A stretch of DNA of 30,691 nt from Pseudomonadota bacterium. Its GTDB lineage: Bacteria; Pseudomonadota; Alphaproteobacteria; Rhizobiales; Hyphomicrobiaceae. Location of the stretch: the NCBI GenBank assembly GCA_003242645.1, contig QGVC01000007.1, positions 1 through 30,691 of the forward strand, read 5' to 3'. Below, one piece after another: positions 24,129 to 30,691 of the stretch. Numbering within the stretch: position 1 is the first letter of the stretch; each line of letters opens with the position of its first letter. The notes beneath the pieces were generated by a model. That model saw only the letters and a program-made list of their open reading frames with translations. It was not told where the DNA came from and made no database searches. Made by a program: the position numbers and the translations under genes.

Positions 24129-24192
24129 CCCTTTCTTTCGCTTGGCCGGGTGAAGTGCAAATTCAAGTCATCCCGGCGCTCGTCGCCGGGAT
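24129..24192. repeat. Solo H2 palindrome with linker, end of the inverted array
   Basis: A linker (24129-24167) homologous to those between other units, though more diverged, leads to one H2-type palindrome (24170-24192; ATCCCGGCG / CGCCGGGAT with loop CTCGT). No partner H1 follows. It marks the edge of the array, 96 bases before the hydratase gene. Confidence 0.85.
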
Positions 24193-24287
24193 CCAACTCA
24201 CAACACGCAAGTGCGCTTGGTGTGGAATTGACATCGATGCGGCGCTAATGTCTCAGAAATCTCCGAAAAACCGTGGGTGACCCGCAC

Positions 24288-25250
24288 ATGATCCCCCTCG
24301 CGTCCATCCAATCCACTGCCGAGCAGCTCATGGCCAAGGCGGCCATCGAGATTCCGGAGGATTACCTCGAAGGATTGCGCAAGTGCGCCGATACGGAGAA
24401 GGGCGACCTGTCGGCCTTCGTCATCAAGGCCATGCTCGAGAATTACGAGGCGGCCAAGCAGGACCGGCGCGCGATGTGCGGCGATACGGGCTGCCCGCGC
24501 TGGTACGTGAAAATCGGCAATGAGGCGCGCATCGAAGGCGGGCCGGTCGCGCTCGAGGCTGCGTTGCGCCGTGCCACCGCGAAAGCCACGCACGATGTGC
24601 CCCTGCGGCCCAATCGCGTGCATCCGCTCTGGCGGACGGACCACAACAACAACGTCGGCATCAACGCGCCGGAAATCGAATACTCGTTTCACCCCGATGC
24701 CGACTGGATCGACCTTACCACGGTGCACAAGGGCGGCCTGTTCGGTTCGGACTACCGCATGCTGTTTCCCGGCGATGGGATCGAAGGCATCAAACGATTC
24801 TATCTCGACACCCTCGTCGCCTTCGGCAAACGCGGCCTCGCCTGTCAGCCGGCAATCGTCGGGATCGGCCTCGGCGGATCGAAAGACACCTGCATGGTCC
24901 TCGGCAAGCAGGCGGCCTGCCTGCGAACGGTCGGCTCACACAATCCGGATCCGAAAATCGCGGCGCTCGAAGAAGAGCTGAAAGAGCTTGGCAATTCGAT
25001 CGGCATGGGCGCGATGGGCTTCATGGGCTCGTCGATGGTTGTCGCCTGCCACATCGAGGTCGGCTACTGCCACACGGGCGGCATGCCGATGAGCGTGCAC
25101 ATGTTCTGCCTCTCATCACGCCGCGCGACGGCGCGCATTTATCCCGGTGGTCGCGCTGAGTTCCGCACCGATCCGATGTGGTTCACCGATTACTCTCGGC
25201 GGGCAACGGTCGAATGGGAGCGGCCGGAGCAAGTCGAGGCGGCGGAATAG
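24288..25250 (+). CDS. Class I fumarate hydratase/L-tartrate dehydratase-like alpha subunit
   Basis: A 320-residue iron-sulfur hydro-lyase subunit. Cysteines fitting the oxygen-labile [4Fe-4S] cluster lie in AMCGDTGCPRW, GLGGSKDTCMVLG and VGYCHTGG, in the order seen in TtdA and the N-terminal half of class I fumarases. NNNVGINAPEIEYSF corresponds to the substrate-side motif. It would form a heterodimer with the beta subunit encoded at 26514 and add or remove water at a dicarboxylate double bond. The frame is open from GTG 24273; ATG 24288 is more likely. Which dicarboxylate is not evident. A zinc dehydrogenase gene follows before the beta gene, which is unusual. Confidence 0.85.
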   Translation: MIPLASIQSTAEQLMAKAAIEIPEDYLEGLRKCADTEKGDLSAFVIKAMLENYEAAKQDRRAMCGDTGCPRWYVKIGNEARIEGGPVALEAALRRATAKATHDVPLRPNRVHPLWRTDHNNNVGINAPEIEYSFHPDADWIDLTTVHKGGLFGSDYRMLFPGDGIEGIKRFYLDTLVAFGKRGLACQPAIVGIGLGGSKDTCMVLGKQAACLRTVGSHNPDPKIAALEEELKELGNSIGMGAMGFMGSSMVVACHIEVGYCHTGGMPMSVHMFCLSSRRATARIYPGGRAEFRTDPMWFTDYSRRATVEWERPEQVEAAE

Positions 25251-25377
25251 CGCCAAGTGCCCCAGCGCTGAGCATCTTAGCTTCCGCTCTCTCGGAGTTT
25301 AGGGCGGGTTTGCAGTTGGCGCTGGTAGCCGGAGCGGCGTAATGTGACAACATTCCGGAAACGGGAGGAGCGACCCA

Positions 25378-26475
25378 ATGCGCGCTGCAGTTCTAACCGA
25401 GGTCAATAAGCCACTCGAAATTCTCGATCTGGAGCAGGAGGGGCCAAAGGCCGGTGAGGCCCGCGTCAAGGTGAAGGCCACCGGCATCTGCATGAGCGAC
25501 TGGCACATCATGAATGGCGACTGGCCGTTGCCATTACCGATTGTGCCGGGTCATGAGGCGGCAGGGGAGGTCGTGGAGCTTGGCCCTGGGGTGACCAATC
25601 TGCGCGTTGGGCAGCACGTCATCTTCTCCTTCCGCCCACATTGCGGACATTGCCCATACTGCTCACAGGGGCGCACCGTACTGTGCTCCGGCCATAACGA
25701 CACGCCTCGCTGGCGGATGCACGACGGCACCTCACGCCTGAAGCTCAATGGTGAGCCGGTCAACGTCATGGCCCGGATCGGCACCTTCTCCGAGTACGTC
25801 GTCTGCCCGGCTGAGCAGCTCGTGCCGATCCGAGAGGATCTTCCGTGGACGCATGCTGCGATCATCGGCTGCAGTGTCGCTACGGGCGTCGGTGCTGTGG
25901 TTCGTCACGCACAAGTGCCCGCCGGCTCTTCTGTGCTCGTCATCGGCTGTGGCGGAGTGGGCCTCAACGTTGTGCAAGGGGCGCAACTGGCCGGGGCGCG
26001 GGTGATCATCGCCGCCGCTCTGCTCGACAACAAACTGCCGTATGGCCAGCATTTCGGTGCGGCCCCCCCGATCAACGCACGGGAAGAAGACGTGGTGAAA
26101 TGCGTCCGCGATCTGACCGGCGGCTTCGGAGTAGAGTACGCCTTCGATGCCATCGGTGGTTCGCAAACGGCGGCGCAGGCCGTCGATGCGGTGGCTCCCG
26201 GTGGCCACGCGGTGTTGGTCGGCATTCCTGCCTCCACTGCCACGGCGGCGATCGGGCTGATGAACATGGTCTACATGGAGAAGAAGATCACCGGGACCTA
26301 TTACGGCTCAGTGCGGCCAAACATCGATTTCGGCATCCTTGCCGACATGAGCATGGAGGGGCGCCTGAATCTCGATGATCTCATTAGCCGGACTTACCGC
26401 TTCGAGGAGATCAATGAAGGTTTCCGGCTTCTGACTTCCGGCAGTGTGGCACGGGGTGTGATCGTGTTTGACTGA
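25378..26475 (+). CDS. Zinc-dependent alcohol dehydrogenase (MDR family)
   Basis: A 365-residue medium-chain dehydrogenase. Catalytic zinc ligands are Cys in ATGICMSDWH and the His-Glu of PGHEAAGEV. The structural zinc site is CGHCPYCSQGRTVLC. The nucleotide-binding fold has VIGCGGVGLNVVQ. After the second strand (ARVIIAAALLDNKL) the acidic residue that normally holds the NAD ribose is not visible where expected, so cofactor preference is uncertain. A strong GGGAGGAG ribosome-binding site precedes ATG 25378. Between the two hydratase subunit genes, it plausibly oxidises the hydroxy-acid or alcohol made by the hydratase, but the substrate is unknown. Confidence 0.88.
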   Translation: MRAAVLTEVNKPLEILDLEQEGPKAGEARVKVKATGICMSDWHIMNGDWPLPLPIVPGHEAAGEVVELGPGVTNLRVGQHVIFSFRPHCGHCPYCSQGRTVLCSGHNDTPRWRMHDGTSRLKLNGEPVNVMARIGTFSEYVVCPAEQLVPIREDLPWTHAAIIGCSVATGVGAVVRHAQVPAGSSVLVIGCGGVGLNVVQGAQLAGARVIIAAALLDNKLPYGQHFGAAPPINAREEDVVKCVRDLTGGFGVEYAFDAIGGSQTAAQAVDAVAPGGHAVLVGIPASTATAAIGLMNMVYMEKKITGTYYGSVRPNIDFGILADMSMEGRLNLDDLISRTYRFEEINEGFRLLTSGSVARGVIVFD

Positions 26476-26513
26476 GCGGAGGCAATCAGTCTCACGGAGG
26501 CGAAACCGCACTG

Positions 26514-27194
26514 ATGACAGCTACGACTTCGAGCCTCAAAACCGTTCACCTGAACCTGCCGGCCTCCACGGACGAGCTGCGGAAGCTGGAGATCGGTACG
26601 GTGGCCTATCTCACCGGCCGCATCTTCACCGCACGTGAGGGGGTCTACAAGAGGGCCGTCGAAGATGGATATGGCCTGCCCGCATCGCCCGCCGAGCTGG
26701 GCAGCGCCAACTTCCATTGCTCGCCCGCGGCCACAGTCGAGCCCGATGGCAGCTACACGGTCGGGGCGGTGACGGCGACGGCGTCCTTCAGGTTCGCCAA
26801 GTGGCTGGATGGCTGGTTCAAACTTTCCGGCATAAACATCGTCATCGGAAAGGGTGGGATGACGAGCGAGACCTACAAACGCTCGTTCGTGCCCAACAAC
26901 GCTATCTACCTTACAACGGTCGGCTACGGCACGGGTGCATTGCTCGGCCGAGGAATCAAACGCGTTGCTGGCGTGCATTGGCTCGAGGAACTAGGTCTCG
27001 CCCAAGCGATCTGGGTGCTCGAGGTCGAGAATTTCGGGCCATTCCTCGTTGAAAGCGATCTCGACGGCAACAGCCTGTTCGAACGCGAAAATGCGAAGAT
27101 CGCAGCGGGACTGGACAAGGTTTACGCCGGCACGCGTCCGGCCATTCTGCGCCGCTATGGCGAAACGGACGACAAATCGGAGGAGGTGATTTGA
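26514..27194 (+). CDS. Class I fumarate hydratase/L-tartrate dehydratase-like beta subunit
   Basis: A 226-residue partner of the alpha subunit. It has the swivelling beta-domain features of TtdB and the fumarase C-terminal half: LEIGTVAYLTGRIFTARE near the start, HCSPAATVEP and the conserved IGKGGMTSETYKRSF followed by ELGLAQAIWVLEVENFGPFLV. ACGGAGG precedes ATG 26514. The 38-base gap to the dehydrogenase gene indicates one operon. Separation of alpha and beta genes by another enzyme gene suggests that all three work in one pathway. Confidence 0.85.
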   Translation: MTATTSSLKTVHLNLPASTDELRKLEIGTVAYLTGRIFTAREGVYKRAVEDGYGLPASPAELGSANFHCSPAATVEPDGSYTVGAVTATASFRFAKWLDGWFKLSGINIVIGKGGMTSETYKRSFVPNNAIYLTTVGYGTGALLGRGIKRVAGVHWLEELGLAQAIWVLEVENFGPFLVESDLDGNSLFERENAKIAAGLDKVYAGTRPAILRRYGETDDKSEEVI

Positions 27195-27293
27195 GGCCGA
27201 ACCCCTTCGTTCTCAATCGCTTCCTTCCACGCCTGTCGAACTGATAGGCCGAAAGAGTACCCGCCCGATATCAAGTTAAGTCGATCGTCTCAA

Positions 27294-27749
27294 ATGGCAC
27301 AAGAACCCACTCCGGCGCCGCCACGGACGCGCGACCGCTATAATCACTGGACGACGGTCTCCATCCGCTATTGCGATCAGGATCCTTTGGGGCACATCAA
27401 CAATGTTGCGATGGCCGCGTACCTCGAGCAGGCGAGAGTCGGCCTCGTTTACCCGCTGCTGAAGAGCAAAGGCGGGCCGAATTTCGAGATTGTCATCGCC
27501 CGCCTCGTCATCGACTACCTCAACGAGTTGCACTTTCCCGGAAACGTCGAGATTGGAACGCGCATAGCCCGGCTGGGAAACAAGTCATTCACGCTGCATC
27601 ACGCAGTGTTCATGGCCGGTGAGGAGGTTTGCGCTGCGACATCCGAAGTAACTTCGGTGTTCTTTGACGTGGTCAAGCGCGAGTCCGTTATGCCGACGTT
27701 TGCGCTTCGCGCAGCGTTGGAAGAGTTTATGCAGCAGCAACCAGCGTGA
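27294..27749 (+). CDS. Acyl-CoA thioesterase, 4HBT hotdog family
   Basis: A 151-residue single hotdog-domain protein. IRYCDQDPLGHINNVAMAAYLEQAR is the 4-hydroxybenzoyl-CoA-thioesterase-type active-site motif, with the catalytic Asp in DQDPLGHINN. RLVIDYLNELHFPGNVEIGTRI is the second conserved strand pair. It likely hydrolyses an acyl-CoA. It lies 99 bases after the hydratase beta gene and just before a strong terminator, so it may be the last gene of that operon. No strong ribosome-binding site is seen before ATG 27294. The link to the hydratase pathway is only positional. Confidence 0.85.
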   Translation: MAQEPTPAPPRTRDRYNHWTTVSIRYCDQDPLGHINNVAMAAYLEQARVGLVYPLLKSKGGPNFEIVIARLVIDYLNELHFPGNVEIGTRIARLGNKSFTLHHAVFMAGEEVCAATSEVTSVFFDVVKRESVMPTFALRAALEEFMQQQPA

Positions 27750-27867
27750 GCACGTGTTGCAAAACTGCCGCTCTCCTTATTCTCTTTATGCGGACAATGG
27801 AACCAAGCAAGCGCTTGCGAATTATGTAGGCGTCTGTCGGTTGATCGCACGAAAGGCAGCGGGGTGT

Positions 27868-27914
27868 ATGCCCCGGAGAGTAAGCGACCGATCTCTCCGG
27901 GGCGTTACATTTTT
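27868..27914 (+). terminator. Rho-independent terminator after the thioesterase gene
   Basis: GCCCCGGAGAG (27870-27880) and CTCTCCGGGGC (27893-27903) form a perfect eleven-base stem, extended by a wobble and an A-T pair, with a twelve-base loop. TTACATTTTT follows. The position (119 bases after the thioesterase stop) and T tract on the plus strand show it ends the plus-strand operon. On the minus strand no T tract follows, though the stem could still affect the ATPase transcript. Confidence 0.82.
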
Positions 27915-27916
27915 GG

Positions 27917-30685
27917 CTAGGCAACTGAGTGCTTGTTGCGGGCCACGCTTTTTCGATTCAACCAAAGTCTCCGCACGGCCTTTTCCAGCTCGACGATGCA
28001 GAAGATCGCGAAGCAGATCGCGATGATGCGCGCCCACTCCATGAGACCCAGGCTCGTGGTGCCGAACAAGAATTGCATCGGCGGTAGATAGGTCACTGCC
28101 ATCTGCAGAAGCACCGCCACGCTGAAACCGATGAGCACTGGCTGGCTGCCAAATATACCCGCAAAGTTGAACGAGCTTTCCCTGAGATAGCGAGCATTGA
28201 AGAGATAAAAGGCTTCGGCCATGACGATCAGGTTGATGACGATCGTCCGTGCCTCATCCAGATCCGCCCCTCGGGACAAGTCGTATACGAATAAGCCGAA
28301 CGCCGGCCCTGCCATCAGCAGTGACACCAGGATCATCCGCCATAGACCAAATCCCGTGATGATGGGCTCGGAGGCCGACCTGGGCGGGCGCGCCATCACA
28401 TCTCTCTCCGCCCGCTCGAAACCCAGCGTCAGTGTCAACGCCGCCGAGGTCACGAGATTGACCCAAAGAATTTGGACCGGCGTCATCGGGAGGTGATAAC
28501 CAAGAAGAATGGCCGCAATAACCGTCAGCACCTCGCCGCCATTCGTCGGCAGCATGTGAATGATGGCCTTTTGCAGGTTGTCGTAGACGACACGGCCTTC
28601 GCGTACGGCGGCGGCAATGGTGGCGAAGTTGTCGTCTGCAAGCACCATTTCGGAAGCTTCCTTCGCAGCCTCCGTGCCCTTCAATCCCATCGCGATGCCG
28701 ATATCAGCCCGCTTCAGCGCCGGCGCATCATTTACGCCATCGCCTGTCATGGCGACGACGTGCCCCTCTGCTTGAATGGCCTGGACCAGGCGAAGTTTGT
28801 GCTCCGGGCTGGCCCGGGCAAACACATGAACGTCTCGCGCGGCTTTGCGGAGCTCCTCGTCGCTGATCTGGTCGATGTCCTTGCCGGTCATGACACCGGC
28901 GGCTGTCGGAATACCAAGCTCTCTCGCGATGGCGCGGGCGGTGCTGGCGTGATCGCCGGTAATCATTTTCACAGTGATGCCGGCGTTGTAGCATTCCTCG
29001 ACGGCGCGGATCGCCTCGGTCCGCGGTGGGTCGATGAAGCCGAAGACGCCGAGCAGAACGAACCCGTTTTGGGTATCCGGGTGATCGATATCGCTCACGT
29101 CCGGCGCGGCCTCTTTCATGGCAACGGCCAGCAACCGCTGACCCTGAGCAGCCAGGCGGTCCAAGCGTTCATGCCAACGAACAATGTCTATCGGTTGCTC
29201 CCGGCCCTGCGACCGCTCGGCCTTGCACATATCCAAAATGCGCTCAGGAGCACCCTTGGCGATGATGAAGCGTTCGCCATTCCTGCCTTCATGCAGCGTC
29301 GCCATGTAGGCGTGCTCGGACTCGAACGGGATCGTGTCTAGCCGAGGATAGGCCTGCCCCTCTGCGTCCTGATCGAGCCCAGCCTTGGCGGCTGCGACCA
29401 CGAGCGCACCTTCGATCGGATCGCCTACGACGGCCCACCCGTCGTCCTTCTTCTGAATGGTTGCGTCGCTACACAGGAGCCCCGCGCGTAACGTTGTAAG
29501 AAGGTCTTCGTCCTCCTCCGGCAGGATCGGCTGGCCATACTGGAGGAACTGGCCCTCCGGCTCATAGCCGACCCCCTCGACGAAAATATCCCAGTCAGGC
29601 AGCAGCACGGTTCTCGCCGTCAGCTCGTTGCGGGTCAGCGTGCCAGTTTTGTCGGAGCAAATGACTGTGGCTGACCCTAGGGTCTCGACGGCAGGAAGGC
29701 GTCGGATGATGGCGTTCTGAGCCGCCATGCGCTGCACGCCGATCGCGAGTGCGATCGTCAGAACGGCAGGCAAGCCCTCGGGGATTGCAGAAACCGCGAG
29801 GCTCACGGCCGCCAGAAACATCTCGCCGAATGGGAACTCGCGGACAAGAATGCCGAAGGCGAATGTGGCTACCGCTGCCGCGATGATGATCGCGCTGAGC
29901 CAGCGGCCAAGGTGATCGAGCCGGCGCAGCAGCGGGGTTTTCAGGGCTTCGATGCTGGCCAGCTTGCCGCTGATTTTTCCGATCTCGGTGTTGGGACCCG
30001 TCGCAACGACGATGCCAGTCCCTTGGCCGTACGTGACGATCGTAGCGGAGTAGGCCATCGAGGCCCGATCGCCGAGGGTCGTGTCAGCGGGTACCGGTGC
30101 CACCTGCTTGGAGACCGGCAGCGACTCGCCGGTAAGCGCAGCTTCCTGGATCTGGAGGTTGCGCGCCCGCACCAACCTGAGGTCAGCGGGCACCTTGTCG
30201 CCGGAGCGTAATAGCACGATGTCGCCAGGGACCAGCTGGTCTGCTGGCAGCCTCACCCGGCAACCATCGCGGATGACCGTCGCTTCGGGTGCGAGGACCT
30301 TCCGCACCGCATCTATGGCCTGCTCCGCGCGGCCTTCCTGAACGAATCCGACAATTGCAATGGCCAGCACGACGCCGAGGATCACGGTCGTATCGACCCA
30401 TTGGCCGAGAAGCGCCGTGACGACGGCCCCCGCGATCATGATGTAGATGAGAAGGTTGTGAAATTGCAGCAGGAACCGCGTCAGTGCCGATCGGCGGGCC
30501 TGCACAGGAAGCAGGTTCGGACCGTGCATCTCCAGGCGCCGCTGCGCTTCTTCGGTGGAAAGTCCGCTGGCGTCGGGGGCTAGATACTCCAAGACCTCTG
30601 CCGTGGACAGGCCATGACACGCCGGGGCCTCGGCTTGGGCGGGTGGGAAACGGGTTTGGCCATTGCCCTCTCCGAATTGTTCCAC
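27917..30685 (-). CDS. P2-type cation-transporting ATPase (start uncertain, at window edge)
   Basis: A 922-residue membrane cation pump. Motifs in order: TGES (185-188) in the actuator domain, PEGLP in membrane segment 4 (302-306), phosphorylated Asp345 in DKTGTLT, KGAPERIL in the nucleotide-binding domain, and TGDGVNDAPALKRADIG at the hinge. The C-terminus has about six membrane segments. PEGLP and NGGE in segment 5 resemble Ca2+-ATPases, but segment 6 reads NLVTSAALTL where SERCA has NLVTDGLPA, so a key Ca2+-binding Asp is replaced by Ser. Ion specificity is therefore open (Ca2+, Na+, K+ or Mg2+). The GTG start at 30685 is six bases from the window end; the true start could lie outside. Confidence 0.92.
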   Translation of the reverse strand: MEQFGEGNGQTRFPPAQAEAPACHGLSTAEVLEYLAPDASGLSTEEAQRRLEMHGPNLLPVQARRSALTRFLLQFHNLLIYIMIAGAVVTALLGQWVDTTVILGVVLAIAIVGFVQEGRAEQAIDAVRKVLAPEATVIRDGCRVRLPADQLVPGDIVLLRSGDKVPADLRLVRARNLQIQEAALTGESLPVSKQVAPVPADTTLGDRASMAYSATIVTYGQGTGIVVATGPNTEIGKISGKLASIEALKTPLLRRLDHLGRWLSAIIIAAAVATFAFGILVREFPFGEMFLAAVSLAVSAIPEGLPAVLTIALAIGVQRMAAQNAIIRRLPAVETLGSATVICSDKTGTLTRNELTARTVLLPDWDIFVEGVGYEPEGQFLQYGQPILPEEDEDLLTTLRAGLLCSDATIQKKDDGWAVVGDPIEGALVVAAAKAGLDQDAEGQAYPRLDTIPFESEHAYMATLHEGRNGERFIIAKGAPERILDMCKAERSQGREQPIDIVRWHERLDRLAAQGQRLLAVAMKEAAPDVSDIDHPDTQNGFVLLGVFGFIDPPRTEAIRAVEECYNAGITVKMITGDHASTARAIARELGIPTAAGVMTGKDIDQISDEELRKAARDVHVFARASPEHKLRLVQAIQAEGHVVAMTGDGVNDAPALKRADIGIAMGLKGTEAAKEASEMVLADDNFATIAAAVREGRVVYDNLQKAIIHMLPTNGGEVLTVIAAILLGYHLPMTPVQILWVNLVTSAALTLTLGFERAERDVMARPPRSASEPIITGFGLWRMILVSLLMAGPAFGLFVYDLSRGADLDEARTIVINLIVMAEAFYLFNARYLRESSFNFAGIFGSQPVLIGFSVAVLLQMAVTYLPPMQFLFGTTSLGLMEWARIIAICFAIFCIVELEKAVRRLWLNRKSVARNKHSVA

Positions 30686-30691
30686 TGAAAG

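Noticed and set aside
28472..29341. Long plus-strand open frame (289 codons) opposite the P-type ATPase gene
   Set aside because: It is the antisense shadow of a well-conserved ATPase coding region with strong GC3 bias and has no recognisable domain.
1..30691. tRNA or rRNA genes, phage attachment sites, or classical insertion sequences
   Set aside because: I saw no tRNA cloverleaf, rRNA sequence, DDE/HUH transposase or integrase gene in the window.

Overview
The window looks like a chromosomal segment of a Gram-negative alphaproteobacterium, most likely of the order Hyphomicrobiales (Rhodoplanes/Pseudolabrys/Hyphomicrobium-like). The evidence is high GC with strong GC3 bias, a RegB/RegA redox pair, MmcB, an alphaproteobacterial CarD, long-form PstC/PstA, KdsD for lipopolysaccharide Kdo synthesis, and the palindromic repeats typical of this group. 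Species cannot be read from the sequence.

Layout. (1) 1-1183, minus: an ABC-2 exporter (ATPase plus a permease cut by the window edge). (2) 1340-3369, plus: regB-regA, the global redox two-component system, without the senC gene often found between them. (3) 3432-3953, minus: mmcB. (4) 4066-7451, plus: a Lon-family protease of the LonB/LonH type, translationally coupled to a UspA-like protein. (5) 7503-15232, plus: a complete phosphate regulon, phoR-pstS-pstC-pstA-pstB-phoU-phoB, with a Pho-box-like site before pstS and a perfect stem-loop between pstS and pstC. (6) 15233-15703: a 471-base gap with six stem-loops in about 230 bases, ahead of an unusual carD that has a histone-H1-like N-terminal tail. 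(7) 17047-18123, minus: kdsD.

(8) 18361-27749, plus: an accessory metabolic block. It holds a sulfite-oxidase-family molybdoenzyme, an iron-sulfur/two-anchor/flavoprotein complex related to succinate dehydrogenase and fumarate reductase (gene order B-D-C-A, flavin-attachment His replaced), a two-subunit class I fumarase/tartrate-dehydratase-like hydratase whose subunit genes are separated by a zinc alcohol dehydrogenase gene, and a hotdog thioesterase. Together these suggest a second desaturase-hydratase-dehydrogenase route for some dicarboxylic acid. The substrate is unknown. (9) 27917-30685, minus: a P2-type cation ATPase.

The most striking structure is a family of palindrome-bounded repeats in block 8. 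Two kinds of 23-base palindrome (H1 and H2) are joined by a conserved 33-40-base linker, and the space from H1 to H2 carries cargo. Three units with a short cargo lie in tandem inside the dehydrogenase operon (20316-20774). An inverted array follows the flavoprotein gene (23261-24192). It contains one unit whose cargo is an intact GIY-YIG nuclease gene, one that is an internally deleted derivative of that unit, and one short-cargo unit. This resembles an autonomous element with its non-autonomous derivatives (compare REP/RAYT and MITEs), but with a GIY-YIG nuclease. It is my main candidate for an under-described system.
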